Below are positions 26,854 to 35,810 of a stretch of 64,000 bases of DNA, one piece after another. Position 1 is the stretch's first letter. Each line of letters starts with the position of its first letter. Made by a program: the position numbers and the translations under genes. Source of the DNA: Microbacterium sp. W4I20 (GTDB taxonomy: Bacteria > Actinomycetota > Actinomycetes > Actinomycetales > Microbacteriaceae). The stretch is from positions 3,162,001 through 3,226,000 of the forward strand of contig NZ_JAUSYB010000001.1 in assembly GCF_030816505.1 (NCBI RefSeq), written 5' to 3'. The notes beneath the pieces are model-generated. The model worked only from the letters and a program-made list of their open reading frames with translations. It was not told where the DNA came from and made no database searches.

Positions 26854-29093
26854 GCGACAACGAGAAGCGCGGCCGCGGCCGCGGCAAGGCAGCGGTCGAG
26901 ACCGTCGAGCCCGAACTCACCGAAGAAGAGAAGTACGAGGCCGAGCTCGCCGAGCAGGCGCGCCAGAACTCCGGCGACTGGGACAGCGTCGCACCGGGCA
27001 AGGCCGACAACTTCGGCGCGAGCTTCAGCCGCATGATCGGACTGCTGAAGCCGTCGGCGGTGTGGTTCGTCTTCGTGTCGATCCTCGGCGCGCTCGGCGT
27101 CGTGCTGACGGTCGCCGCACCCAAGGTGCTCGGCGAGGCGACGAACATCGTCTACCGGGGTTTCATCTCCATCCAGCTCGGGCAGCCGAACGGCGACTTC
27201 CCCGGGTTCCCGGCCGGCACCCCGCAGGACGTCGTCATCGACGCGCTGCGCGACGCCGGCCAGGACGACTTCGCGAACCAGCTCGGCGCGCTCGGCGACT
27301 TCACGGTCGGTCAGGGCGTCGACTTCGACGCGCTGCGATGGATCATCGCCGCCGTGCTCGCGATCTACGTGGTGGCGGCGTTCCTCACCTGGATCCAGGG
27401 TTACGTCATCAACGTGATCATGGTCCGCACGATGTGGCGTCTGCGCGAGTCCGTCGAGGCGAAGATCAACCGTCTGCCCTTGTCGTACTTCGACAAGGTG
27501 CAGCGCGGAGAGCTGATCTCCCGCGTCACGAACGACATCGACAACATCACGCAGACGATGCAGCAGTCGCTGTCGGGCGCCCTGACCTCGGTGCTCACGG
27601 TCATCGGCGTCCTGTTCATGATGTTCACGATCTCGTGGCAGCTCGCACTGGTCGCACTGGTCACCCTGCCTCTGATGGCTGTCATCTTCGGTGTCATCGG
27701 ACCGCGCTCGCAGAAGGCCTTCGGCACGCAGTGGCGCAAGGTCGGGCGTCTGAACGCCCGCGTCGAGGAGGCGTTCTCCGGCCACGCGCTGGTGAAGGTG
27801 TTCGGTCGCGAGAAGGATGCGCTGGCCAAGTTCCAGGTCGAGAACGAAGAGCTGTTCCAGGCCAGCTTCAAGGCGCAGTTCCTCTCCGGCATCATCATGC
27901 CGGCGATGATGTTCGTCGGCAGCCTCAGCTACGTGGGCATCGCGGTGCTCGGCGGGCTGATGGTCGCGAGCGGCCAGCTCCGTCTCGGCGACGTGCAGGC
28001 GTTCATCCAGTACTCGCAGCAGTTCACGCAGCCGCTGTCCGAGCTGGGTGGCATGGCTGCGGTCGTGCAGTCCGGCACCGCCTCCGCCGAGCGCGTGTTC
28101 CAGCTGCTCGACGCCGACGAGCAGGAGGCGGACGACTCCGACGCTCCGGAGCTCGCCGACGGCAAGGGCGTCATCGAGTTCGAGAACGTCGCGTTCTCGT
28201 ACACGCCCGATCGTCCGCTGATCCAGGACCTCTCGTTCCGGGTCGAACCGGGACAGACCGTCGCCATCGTCGGACCGACCGGTGCGGGCAAGACCACGCT
28301 GGTCAACCTCATCATGCGGTTCTACGAGCTCAGCGGCGGCCGGATCATGCTCGACGGTCAGGACACCGCCGAGATCACGCGCGACGAGCTGCGCTCCCGC
28401 ACGGGCATGGTGCTGCAGGATCCGTGGCTCTTCGCCGGCAGCATCCGCGAGAACATCCGATACGGCCGCTCCACCGCGACCGACGACGAGATTCTCGAGG
28501 CGGCAAAGGCGACATACGTCGACCGGTTCGTGCATGCCCTCCCCGAGGGGTACGACACCGTGCTCGACGAGGACGCGTCGAATGTCTCAGCGGGTGAGCG
28601 CCAGCTCATCACCATCGCTCGAGCGTTCGTCGCCCAGCCGTCGATCCTGATCCTCGATGAGGCGACGTCGGCGGTCGACACCCGCACCGAGCTGCTGCTG
28701 CAGCACGCGATGGCCGCGCTCCGTCAGGGACGCACGTCGTTCGTGATCGCGCACCGTCTGTCGACCATCCGCGACGCGGACCTCATCCTCGTGATGGAGC
28801 ACGGCGACATCGTCGAGAAGGGCACGCACGACGAGCTGATCACGGCGCAGGGCGCCTACTGGCGCCTGTACCAGTCGCAGTTCGAGCAGGCGGCGACCGA
28901 CATCGACGCGGAGGTCGCCCTCACCGGCTCGACGCCCGTCGTCGCACAGGATGACGAGGTCGACGCGGCCCAGTCCGAAGCGGAAGACGCCGTCCACGGG
29001 GTCACCGTCGGGGCGCAGGCTCCGGTCTCCGAAGCCGCAGCCGCTCAGGCGCTGGTCGAGGACGGCTCCGACGACTCGGCTCGCCGGAGCTGA
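26850..29093 (+). CDS. Heterodimeric ABC exporter, subunit 2 (catalytic ATP site)
   Basis: The 747-residue partner has a charged N-terminus, six membrane helices with a large first outer loop (about 110-165), and a nucleotide-binding domain. Walker A VGPTGAGKTT, Walker B ILILDEATSAVD and switch FVIAHRLSTI are intact, while the signature NVSAGERQL is altered. Paired with subunit 1 this gives one full and one degenerate ATP site. About 85 C-terminal residues are Ala/Glu/Asp-rich and probably disordered. Translationally coupled to subunit 1. Confidence 0.93.
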   Translation: MSDNEKRGRGRGKAAVETVEPELTEEEKYEAELAEQARQNSGDWDSVAPGKADNFGASFSRMIGLLKPSAVWFVFVSILGALGVVLTVAAPKVLGEATNIVYRGFISIQLGQPNGDFPGFPAGTPQDVVIDALRDAGQDDFANQLGALGDFTVGQGVDFDALRWIIAAVLAIYVVAAFLTWIQGYVINVIMVRTMWRLRESVEAKINRLPLSYFDKVQRGELISRVTNDIDNITQTMQQSLSGALTSVLTVIGVLFMMFTISWQLALVALVTLPLMAVIFGVIGPRSQKAFGTQWRKVGRLNARVEEAFSGHALVKVFGREKDALAKFQVENEELFQASFKAQFLSGIIMPAMMFVGSLSYVGIAVLGGLMVASGQLRLGDVQAFIQYSQQFTQPLSELGGMAAVVQSGTASAERVFQLLDADEQEADDSDAPELADGKGVIEFENVAFSYTPDRPLIQDLSFRVEPGQTVAIVGPTGAGKTTLVNLIMRFYELSGGRIMLDGQDTAEITRDELRSRTGMVLQDPWLFAGSIRENIRYGRSTATDDEILEAAKATYVDRFVHALPEGYDTVLDEDASNVSAGERQLITIARAFVAQPSILILDEATSAVDTRTELLLQHAMAALRQGRTSFVIAHRLSTIRDADLILVMEHGDIVEKGTHDELITAQGAYWRLYQSQFEQAATDIDAEVALTGSTPVVAQDDEVDAAQSEAEDAVHGVTVGAQAPVSEAAAAQALVEDGSDDSARRS

Positions 29094-29108
29094 CCGCCGC
29101 ACGTCCGC

Positions 29109-29160
29109 CACATCGCAGACGCCCCATCCCGGACCATCGGGGTGGGGCGTCTGCGATGTG
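29109..29160. terminator. 18-bp perfect-stem hairpin between convergent genes
   Basis: CACATCGCAGACGCCCCA (29109-29126) pairs without mismatch with 29143-29160; the 16-base loop can pair further (CCCG/CGGG). No T tract follows. It lies between the exporter operon and the convergent S11-like gene, a likely bidirectional terminator. Confidence 0.75.
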
Positions 29161-29175
29161 CGGGGACGGCGGGCG

Positions 29176-31041
29176 TCAGGAGCCGTCGTCCAGGCCGAGC
29201 AGGTCGAGCGGGTGCGTCAGACGCCACCACGCACTCGGTCCCTCGACATCCTGGGCCAGCGTCAGCGGCGTCGTGGTCGTACCGAGCGGGCCCACGGTCG
29301 TGAGCGTGCCGACCTCGCCGTTCTCCGCGCGCTCGCTGCCCAGATCGAAGGCGGGAGTCGCCGTCGCGAGTGCGCCGTTCCAGAGCACGACATCCGCGTC
29401 GGCGCCCGCGATGACGTCGACCTTCGTGCCCCACAGGGTGGTCACCTCGCCGACGACCGTGCCTTCGGCGACCGCCGGCTCCTGCGCCTGCAGGGCTGCC
29501 TCGGTCTCGGCGAACAGTGTCCGTGTGGCCGCGAGGCGCTGAGCATCATTGCCCTGATCCAGAACGGCCGCATACAGGTGCACGGTGGTGTCTCCGACCG
29601 CCACGTCCTTCGCGGTGAGGAGGTTCCAGCCGACCAGCGTGCCGGTCTTGATGCCGACGACACCGGGATCGGCGAGCATCCCGTTCGTGTTCACGACGTT
29701 GCCGGCACCCGGCAGGTCGACAGACTTCGTTCCGACGATCTGCGCGAACACCGGATTCTTCATCGCCCATTCGCCCAGCTCGACCAGCGCCTGCGGAGTG
29801 GCCACGTTGCGCTCGTCGAAACCGGAGGGTGTCACGACGGTGATCCCGTCGAGCCCGCGCTCCCGCAGCCAGACCTCGGCGGCAGCGGCGAACTCGTCGT
29901 CAGAGCCCCAGATCTCAGAGGCGAGGCGATCGATGTAGTTGTTCGCCGAGCCGAGCAGCGTGCCCTGCAGCAGCTGATACTCCGTCAGAACGCCGTCGAC
30001 GGGGACGTCGAGCGCGGACTGGTCGGCTCTGCGATAGTTCCAGTAGTCGATGCTGTCCCCGAAGGTGAAGCCGAACTCGGGCCCCTGCTCGCCAAGCGCG
30101 AGCGGCATCCGGTCGAGCACCATCAGACTGCTGACGACCTTGGTGACGCTGGCGATGCTCACGGCGTTCGAAGCGGATGCCGCGATGCTCACACCCCCGA
30201 TGCCCACCGCGGCGCTGCCGCGTCCCGGCCAGGTGAGGGCCGCCGCCGGGGCGGGCGTGGTGGCGAACTCGACGGCCTGCACGGTGGGCTGCACCGCGTG
30301 CAGGGGGATCAGCAGGGTGGTTCCGGCATAGGCCGCGACGAGACCGGCGAGCACGCAGAGAGGGACCAGCACGCCGGGACGGGTGAGCACCGGCCGAAGG
30401 TGCGCCCCGCGCATCAACGCCTCCGAGTCTTCTGCCTCGGCCGTCGTGTCGAGGGTCGCGGTGGGTGAAGTCCGGGCGACCGCGCCGGCGTCGACCCAGG
30501 TCAGCGCGGTGGCGGGCGCCTTCTCATCCGCCCATTGCGCCTCGAGCGGCTCGAGGATCGCGATCGATTCGACGGAGTCGGAGTCGGAGTCGGAGTCGGA
30601 GACGAGGGCGGGGTCGGAGCCGGCGTCGTCGACGGAGTCGGCGCCGGGTTCGGAGTCGGCATCGGCGTCCGGCGCGGGGGACACCAGCTCGGCGTCGGTG
30701 GCTTCTGCGGTGGCGGCAGCCTCGGCGTCAGTCGGTGTGGCGGGAAGCAGCTCGGCAACGGACAGCTCATCCGCGTGCTGATCGGTCCTGCTCTCCGTGC
30801 GGAACAGCGAGTCGACCTCGGTAGCGGAGACCGGGAGAACGGGAGCGATGGCCGGAGCCGGAGGCGGAGCATCGCCGGCGAAGAGCGCATCGGCCGCGAA
30901 CCCTGAATGCTCGGAGTCTTCTGCGGTGGCATCCGCTCCGAACGGCAGATCGTCGACGCCCTCGACAGCGGAGGGGGCGGTCGACCGGGTGTCGTCGCCG
31001 ACGACTCCCGTCGCCTCATCGGTGGGATCGGAAGCGCTCAC
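29176..31041 (-). CDS. Membrane-anchored D-Ala-D-Ala carboxypeptidase-like protein (peptidase S11)
   Basis: The 621-residue protein has a 220-residue acidic, Ala/Asp/Ser-rich N-terminus with an SDSDSDSD run, a single membrane helix (VLVPLCVLAGLVAAYAGTTLLI, about 224-245) and an outer catalytic domain. Penicillin-binding motifs are S298-x-x-K301 (IASVTK), S365-A-N367 and K465-T-G. These trim cell-wall stem peptides. With the helix after the acidic segment, that segment is probably cytoplasmic. GTG 31041 is supported by TACCGT ending 6 bases upstream. Confidence 0.87.
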   Translation of the reverse strand: MSASDPTDEATGVVGDDTRSTAPSAVEGVDDLPFGADATAEDSEHSGFAADALFAGDAPPPAPAIAPVLPVSATEVDSLFRTESRTDQHADELSVAELLPATPTDAEAAATAEATDAELVSPAPDADADSEPGADSVDDAGSDPALVSDSDSDSDSVESIAILEPLEAQWADEKAPATALTWVDAGAVARTSPTATLDTTAEAEDSEALMRGAHLRPVLTRPGVLVPLCVLAGLVAAYAGTTLLIPLHAVQPTVQAVEFATTPAPAAALTWPGRGSAAVGIGGVSIAASASNAVSIASVTKVVSSLMVLDRMPLALGEQGPEFGFTFGDSIDYWNYRRADQSALDVPVDGVLTEYQLLQGTLLGSANNYIDRLASEIWGSDDEFAAAAEVWLRERGLDGITVVTPSGFDERNVATPQALVELGEWAMKNPVFAQIVGTKSVDLPGAGNVVNTNGMLADPGVVGIKTGTLVGWNLLTAKDVAVGDTTVHLYAAVLDQGNDAQRLAATRTLFAETEAALQAQEPAVAEGTVVGEVTTLWGTKVDVIAGADADVVLWNGALATATPAFDLGSERAENGEVGTLTTVGPLGTTTTPLTLAQDVEGPSAWWRLTHPLDLLGLDDGS

Positions 31042-31080
31042 CCGCTTACGGTACCGAATCTCTGCGGTGATCTGCGCCGA

Positions 31081-31120
31081 ACCGCCCCCGAGGCGGTCGG
31101 GTGTCGGGAGGCGATAGGAT
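31081..31120 (+). promoter_or_regulatory. Promoter region of the thiamine operon
   Basis: TAGGAT (31115-31120) is a likely -10 about 10 bases before the riboswitch. ACCGCC-CCCGA-GGCGGT (31081-31097) is an inverted repeat just upstream, between this promoter and that of the divergent carboxypeptidase-like gene. Confidence 0.4.
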
Positions 31121-31129
31121 CGTCAACAC

Positions 31130-31218
31130 AACCACGGGAGTCCGGCGAGCCGGGCTGAGAGGGAGCGAATCGCGCTTCGACCGTCGAACCTGATCTGGGT
31201 CATGCCAGCGCAGGGAGG
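31130..31218 (+). ncRNA. TPP riboswitch (THI element)
   Basis: The conserved aptamer blocks are present in order: GGGCTGAGAGGGA (31157-31169), ACCTGAT near 31188, then CTGGGTCATGCCAGCGCAGG (31196-31215). The 3' end reaches GGGAGGAG, the ribosome binding site of ykoE, so thiamine pyrophosphate binding probably hides this site and blocks translation. It directly precedes a thiamine importer. Confidence 0.96.
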
Positions 31219-31225
31219 AGTTCAG

Positions 31226-31882
31226 ATGAGTACATCCACGTCCACATCAACGAAGACGTCGGGTTCCGCACGCGAAGGCCTGGGCGGTCCGCAGGTCTGG
31301 CGCTGGCGCGTCGTCGACATCGTCGTCGCCGCTGTCCTCGGCGTCGCGATCGGCCTCGTCTTCTGGGGCTGGAACATCATCGGCGGTGCCTGGTTCGGCG
31401 CGGCCGACGCCCTCACCCCGGGGCTCGGCGGGGTCGCCGTCGGCATCTGGCTGATCGGCGGCGTCATCGGTGGCCTGGTGATCCGCAAGCCCGGTGCGGC
31501 GCTGGTGGTCGAGATCGTGGCAGCAGTGATCTCGATGCTGATCGGCAACGTCTGGGGCGTCTCCACCGTGCTGTCCGGCATCGTCCAGGGGTTCGGCGCG
31601 GAGCTCATCTTTGCTCTGTTCTTCTACCGACGGTTCGGCATCGTCGTGGCGGCCCTCTCAGGTGTCGGCGCCGCCGCCGCGGCATGGGTGTTCGAGCTGT
31701 TCTACGGCAGCTCGCCCAACATCCTCAAGTCGTTCGAGTTCAACACGATCTACCTGGTCAGCGTCGTCGTCTCGGGGGCGATCCTGGCCGGCGTCGTCGG
31801 CTGGCTGCTCGTGCGCGCTCTCGCGGTGACCGGCGCGCTTAACCGCTTCGCCGTCGGGCGAGAGCACGTGCGCGAGGTCTGA
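31226..31882 (+). CDS. ykoE: ECF transporter S component, thiamine (YkoE family)
   Basis: The 218-residue protein has a Ser/Thr-rich N-terminus (STSTSTSTKTS) and about six membrane helices: VVDIVVAAVLGVAIGLVFWGW, the TPGLGGVAVGIWLIGGVIGGLVIRKPGA segment typical of YkoE, and GNVWGVSTVLSGIVQGFGAELIFALF. It should bind thiamine or its pyrimidine precursor at the membrane. ATG 31226 follows GGGAGGAG. It is the first gene under the TPP riboswitch, with the ATPase and T component behind it. Confidence 0.92.
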   Translation: MSTSTSTSTKTSGSAREGLGGPQVWRWRVVDIVVAAVLGVAIGLVFWGWNIIGGAWFGAADALTPGLGGVAVGIWLIGGVIGGLVIRKPGAALVVEIVAAVISMLIGNVWGVSTVLSGIVQGFGAELIFALFFYRRFGIVVAALSGVGAAAAAWVFELFYGSSPNILKSFEFNTIYLVSVVVSGAILAGVVGWLLVRALAVTGALNRFAVGREHVREV

Positions 31883-31884
31883 GC

Positions 31885-33336
31885 GTGACCCTCGCCGCCC
31901 CGGCCCGAGTGCAGGCTGCGGGCTGGGGATGGCGATACGCCGGGCGGAAGCGACCGGCGGTCGCCGACGTGAGCTTCACGATCGAGCCCGGCGAGCGCGT
32001 GCTCCTGCTCGGTGCCTCCGGCGCGGGCAAGTCCACGCTGCTCGCGGGGCTCGCCGGCGTGCTCGGTGGCGACGACGAAGGCGACCGGACCGGCTCTCTG
32101 CTCGTCGACGGCGCGGCGCCCGAGTCGCGGCGCGGTCAGGTGGGTCTGGTCCTGCAGGATCCGGATGCCGGGATCGTGCTGTCCAAGGTGGGCGACGACA
32201 TCGCGTTCGGGTGCGAGAACCTCGGCGTCGCGCCATCCGACATCCCCGGCCGTGTCGCCGAGGCGATGGATGCTGTCGGTCTCGACGTGCCGTTGGAGCG
32301 CCCGACCAAGGCGCTCTCGGGTGGGCAGAAGCAGCGGCTCGTTCTCGCGGGGGTGCTGGCGATGCGCCCGGGTCTGCTGCTGCTCGACGAGCCGACCGCG
32401 AACCTCGATCCGGAGGGTGTACGCGAGGTACGGGCGAGCGTCGAGCGCGCCGTCGCTGCGACCGGGGCGACGCTGATCGTCGTCGAGCATCGCACCCCGG
32501 TCTGGGTCGACCTGATGGATCGGGTGATCGTGCTCGCCGCGGACGGCGGTCTCCTGGCCGACGGCGCCCCGGGGCGGGTCTTCGCCGAGCACGGCACCGC
32601 CCTCGCCGACGCCGGGGTGTGGGTGCCCGACCGGGGCATCGACCTGCCCGTGCTGCAGCAGGTGACGGCATCCGCTGCACTCACCGCGACGGGGCTCGCC
32701 GTCGCCAGGGAGCCGGCTGTCGTCGTGCAGTCGGGCCTCGAGGTGCGGGTGCCGCGGGCGAACGCGACCGTGATCACCGGACCGAACGGCGCCGGCAAGT
32801 CGACCCTCGCGCTCACCCTCGCGGGGCTCATCCCGGAGCACGCGGGAGAGGTGCAGGCCGCGCCGGAACTGGCCGGTCGGCGGGGACTGCGGCCGATCCG
32901 CTGGACGTCCCGCGAACTGCTGACCCGCATCGGGATGGTGTTCCAAGAGCCCGAGCACCAGTTCCTCGCCCAGACGCTGCGCGACGAGCTGGCCGTCGGC
33001 CCGCGCGCTCTCGGGTGGACGCCGGCGCGGACGGATGCCGTGGTCGATGAGCTCCTGGACCGCCTCGGCCTCGCCCCCCTCGCGCTGGCGAATCCGTTCA
33101 CGCTCTCCGGGGGGCAGAAGCGACGCCTCTCGGTGGCGACCGTGCTCGCCGGAGCACCCGAGGTGATCGTGCTCGACGAGCCCACGTTCGGGCAGGACCG
33201 CCGCGGGTGGATCTCGCTCGTGGCCCTGCTGCAGGAGGAGATCGCCCGCGGACGCTCGGTCGTCGCCGTCACGCACGACGACGCCGTGATCCGACACCTG
33301 GGCGGCCACCGGATCGAGCTGGGGGCGGCGGCATGA
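31885..33336 (+). CDS. ykoD: ECF transporter duplicated ATPase (YkoD)
   Basis: The 483-residue protein fuses two ABC ATPase domains. The first has GASGAGKSTLL, LSGGQKQRLVLAGVLAM and LLLLDEPTANLDP; the second has GPNGAGKSTLALTL, LSGGQKRRLSVATVLAG and VIVLDEPTFGQD. Both Walker and signature motifs look intact. It powers YkoE/YkoC. GTG 31885 starts 2 bases after ykoE; its stop overlaps the ykoC ATG. Confidence 0.93.
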   Translation: MTLAAPARVQAAGWGWRYAGRKRPAVADVSFTIEPGERVLLLGASGAGKSTLLAGLAGVLGGDDEGDRTGSLLVDGAAPESRRGQVGLVLQDPDAGIVLSKVGDDIAFGCENLGVAPSDIPGRVAEAMDAVGLDVPLERPTKALSGGQKQRLVLAGVLAMRPGLLLLDEPTANLDPEGVREVRASVERAVAATGATLIVVEHRTPVWVDLMDRVIVLAADGGLLADGAPGRVFAEHGTALADAGVWVPDRGIDLPVLQQVTASAALTATGLAVAREPAVVVQSGLEVRVPRANATVITGPNGAGKSTLALTLAGLIPEHAGEVQAAPELAGRRGLRPIRWTSRELLTRIGMVFQEPEHQFLAQTLRDELAVGPRALGWTPARTDAVVDELLDRLGLAPLALANPFTLSGGQKRRLSVATVLAGAPEVIVLDEPTFGQDRRGWISLVALLQEEIARGRSVVAVTHDDAVIRHLGGHRIELGAAA

Positions 33337-34112
33337 CCGCGACGGACACCGCGCGGACGGTCTGGCTCGACGGCGTCAACCCGGTCACCAAGCTCGTGCT
33401 CGCGATCCTGCTGTCGGTGCCGCTGTTCGCCTCGATCGATGTGACGAGCGCCGTCGTCGCAGTCGCGCTGCAGCTCCTCTGCCTTCCTCTGACCGGCCTG
33501 CGCCTCACGACCGTGCTGAAGCGTCTGCTGCCGATCGTGATCTTCGCACCGATCGCCGGGGTCAGCATGCTGCTCTACGCGGAGCCCGCCGGCCGGATCT
33601 ACTGGTCGTTCGGCTTCGCCACCATCAGCGAGGGATCGATCGTGCTCGCGATCGCGGTGAGCCTGCGCGTGATCGCGCTCGGACTGCCCACCATCCTGCT
33701 GTTCGGTGGCACCGACCCCACACAGCTCGCCGACGCGCTCTCGCAGGTCGCGAAGCTGCCGAGCCGCTTCGTGCTCGGCATCCTGGCCGGCACCCGGATG
33801 CTGGGGCTGTTCCTCGACGATTGGCGCACTATGGGTCTGGCTCGCCGCGCACGCGGCGTCGGCGACCGCGGGGTGCTGCGCCGGTTCTTCTCGATGGCCT
33901 TCGTGCTGCTCGTCTTCGCGGTGCGTCGCGGCTCGAAGCTGGCGTTGGCGATGGAGGCGCGCGGCTTCGGCTCCGGCATCCCTCGCACCTGGTCGCGGCC
34001 GTCGCGCCTGCATCCGCGCGACGCCGTCGCGGTGCTCGGCGGGCTCGCGATCATGGCCCTGGCGCTCGCGGCGGCTGTCGCTCTCGGCACGTTCCGGTTC
34101 GTGTGGAGCTGA
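33333..34112 (+). CDS. ykoC: ECF transporter T component (YkoC/CbiQ family)
   Basis: The 259-residue integral membrane protein opens with VNPVTKLVLAILLSVPLFAS. It keeps the two Ala-Arg-Gly-type coupling signatures of the family (LARRARGVGDRG and LAMEARGFGSG) that dock onto the ATPases. Start ATG 33333 overlaps the ykoD stop (ATGA). Completes the thiamine importer. Confidence 0.92.
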   Translation: MTATDTARTVWLDGVNPVTKLVLAILLSVPLFASIDVTSAVVAVALQLLCLPLTGLRLTTVLKRLLPIVIFAPIAGVSMLLYAEPAGRIYWSFGFATISEGSIVLAIAVSLRVIALGLPTILLFGGTDPTQLADALSQVAKLPSRFVLGILAGTRMLGLFLDDWRTMGLARRARGVGDRGVLRRFFSMAFVLLVFAVRRGSKLALAMEARGFGSGIPRTWSRPSRLHPRDAVAVLGGLAIMALALAAAVALGTFRFVWS

Positions 34113-34137
34113 GCCCCGCTGGCTCCGCTCCGGCTCA
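34110..34137. terminator. Short hairpin whose tips are the two convergent stop codons
   Basis: TGAGCC (34110-34115) and GGCTCA (34132-34137) pair. The first contains the ykoC TGA and the second contains, on the other strand, the TGA of the phosphotransferase-like gene. Confidence 0.45.
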
Positions 34138-34869
34138 GGTCGCGTTCCACAGCTCCCGGTAGTACGCGAGCCGCTCGCGGTCGGGCTCGACGCCGTAGGC
34201 CGCGATCAGCGCGTCCTCCCAGCCGGGGCCGTAGTTCCACTCGGTGCTCATCGAGGCGACGGCGAGGTCGGCCCAGCGGTCGGCGGTGCCGAGCAGCGCC
34301 AGGTCGACGTGCGCCAGCCAGCGGCCGCCGTGGCCGATCAGCGTGTTCGGGCAGCAGGCGTCGCCATGGCTGACCACGAGACGGTCGATCTCCGGCGGCG
34401 TGCGGAACGCCTCGGGCACCTCGATGCCGCGCCGCTCGGCGTTCGCGAGGCGGGACGGCACGCTCCACTCCCACGGACATTCCTCGACGGGCAGGGTGTC
34501 GTGCATCGCGCGGAGCGCCTCGCCGACGGCGCGCACGGCGACCGCGGGTTCGGCCACCCACCGCGGATCCACGGCGCTGAGGCCGTCGATCGCGGCGGTC
34601 ACGAGCCACTCGTGCGTCTCGTCCTGCCCCTGTTCGAGCACGGTCGGCACGGTGATCCAGCGAGACGCCCACGTCATCCGCTCGGCCTCGTCCTGGAGGG
34701 TGAACTCGAGGTTGCGCGGGCCCCACTTGATGTAGAACGGGTCGCCCGCGCCGGTGGCGCGGAACGTCAGGCCGCCGTAGTCGTTGTCCCAGACGCACAC
34801 GAGGTCGGCGCCGTGCGCGAGGAGGCGCACCTTCTCGGGCACGGAGACGGGTTCGGTCGGGAAGGTCAT
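34135..34869 (-). CDS. Aminoglycoside phosphotransferase-family kinase-like protein
   Basis: The 244-residue protein has the APH fold: VSHGDACCPNTLI (Brenner-type H-G-D...N catalytic loop, near 170-183), HVDLALLGTADRWADLA (the metal-binding D and the conserved helix) and an upstream N-lobe (LVCVWDNDYGGLTFRATG...FYIKWGP). It resembles APH(3')-like small kinases, but no substrate can be assigned and resistance is not implied. ATG 34869 has CAGGAT ending 6 bases upstream. Confidence 0.8.
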   Translation of the reverse strand: MTFPTEPVSVPEKVRLLAHGADLVCVWDNDYGGLTFRATGAGDPFYIKWGPRNLEFTLQDEAERMTWASRWITVPTVLEQGQDETHEWLVTAAIDGLSAVDPRWVAEPAVAVRAVGEALRAMHDTLPVEECPWEWSVPSRLANAERRGIEVPEAFRTPPEIDRLVVSHGDACCPNTLIGHGGRWLAHVDLALLGTADRWADLAVASMSTEWNYGPGWEDALIAAYGVEPDRERLAYYRELWNAT

Positions 34870-34945
34870 GGGTACATCCTGGCCCACGGGAGGTGGTCGG
34901 CGCCCGGTGGTCGCGGCCGGCTTCGTGACTGCACGGAGAACCACG

Positions 34946-34951
34946 TAGGCT
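34946..34951 (+). promoter_or_regulatory. -10 element TAGGCT of the two-SDR operon
   Basis: TAGGCT lies 55 bases before ATG 35007, giving a leader with GGGAGAA as ribosome binding site. Unlike most genes here this operon is led. Confidence 0.35.
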
Positions 34952-35006
34952 GAGACTGCGTTCCACGTCGCCGGGGCGCACGACGACGTTCGAGGGAGAA
35001 CTTCCG

Positions 35007-35783
35007 ATGCAGATCAGCGGACAGGGTGCGCTCATCACCGGCGGAGCCTCCGGGCTCGGCCTCGCCACGGCTCGTCGGCTGACGGCCGCCGGCGCTCACG
35101 TCACCATCGTCGACCTCGCGTCGTCGAAGGGCGCCGAGGTCGCGGAGGAGCTCGGCGGGATCTTCGTGCCCGCCGACGTCACGAACGTCGAGGAGGTGCG
35201 GGCCGCCGTCGCCGCGGCCCAGGCTGCCGCCCCGCTGCGCGTCGTCGTCAACTGCGCCGGCATCGCCCCGCCCGCCAAGGTGCTCGACCGCGAGGGCGTC
35301 CCCGCCGTACTCGGCGACTTCGAGCGCGTGATCCGCATCAACCTCCTCGGCACGTTCAACGTGCTGTCGCAGGCCTCCGCCGTCATCGCGAAGAACGCCC
35401 TTCGTCAGGCTCAGGGACCGGGTTCTGAGGAGCGCGGGGTCATCGTGAACACCGCCAGCGTTGCGGCCTTCGACGGCCAGATCGGGCAGGCGGCCTACTC
35501 CGCATCGAAGGGCGGCGTCCACGCGATGACCCTTCCGGTAGCGCGCGAGCTCGCCCGCCACGGCATCCGCGTCTGCACGATCGCCCCCGGGATCATGGAG
35601 ACGCCCATGCTCATGGGACTGCCGCAGGCCGCGCAGGATTCGCTCGGTCAGCAGGTGCCGTTCCCGTCTCGCCTCGGCCGCCCCGACGAGTACGCCGCCC
35701 TGGTGCAGCACATCGTCGAGAACTCCTACCTGAACGGTGAGACGATCCGCCTCGACGGCGCGATCCGCATGGCACCGAAGTAA
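35007..35783 (+). CDS. SDR oxidoreductase, 3-hydroxyacyl-CoA dehydrogenase type II-like
   Basis: The 258-residue SDR has [15 protein letters not shown] (NAD site), [36 protein letters not shown] (Ser...Tyr-x-x-x-Lys catalytic set) and [15 protein letters not shown], matching the HSD10/3-hydroxy-2-methylbutyryl-CoA dehydrogenase group. An extra [11 protein letters not shown] stretch is encoded by an in-frame repeat copy. The operon partner starts 27 bases downstream. Confidence 0.88.
   Translation: MQISGQGALITGGASGLGLATARRLTAAGAHVTIVDLASSKGAEVAEELGGIFVPADVTNVEEVRAAVAAAQAAAPLRVVVNCAGIAPPAKVLDREGVPAVLGDFERVIRINLLGTFNVLSQASAVIAKNALRQAQGPGSEERGVIVNTASVAAFDGQIGQAAYSASKGGVHAMTLPVARELARHGIRVCTIAPGIMETPMLMGLPQAAQDSLGQQVPFPSRLGRPDEYAALVQHIVENSYLNGETIRLDGAIRMAPK
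35396..35429. repeat. In-frame CCCTTCGTC...GCTCAGG repeat, copy 2 (in SDR)
   Basis: CCCTTCGTCAGGCTCAGGGA forms the core and is translated as [11 protein letters not shown] in a surface loop before the catalytic Ser strand. Same core as copies in hemB and the fuconate SDR. Confidence 0.65.
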
Positions 35784-35810
35784 ACCGACCCGCACATTCG
35801 AGGAGCACCC

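Noticed and set aside
34135..34869. Aminoglycoside resistance gene
   Set aside because: Only the kinase fold is visible; divergent sequence and no resistance context.
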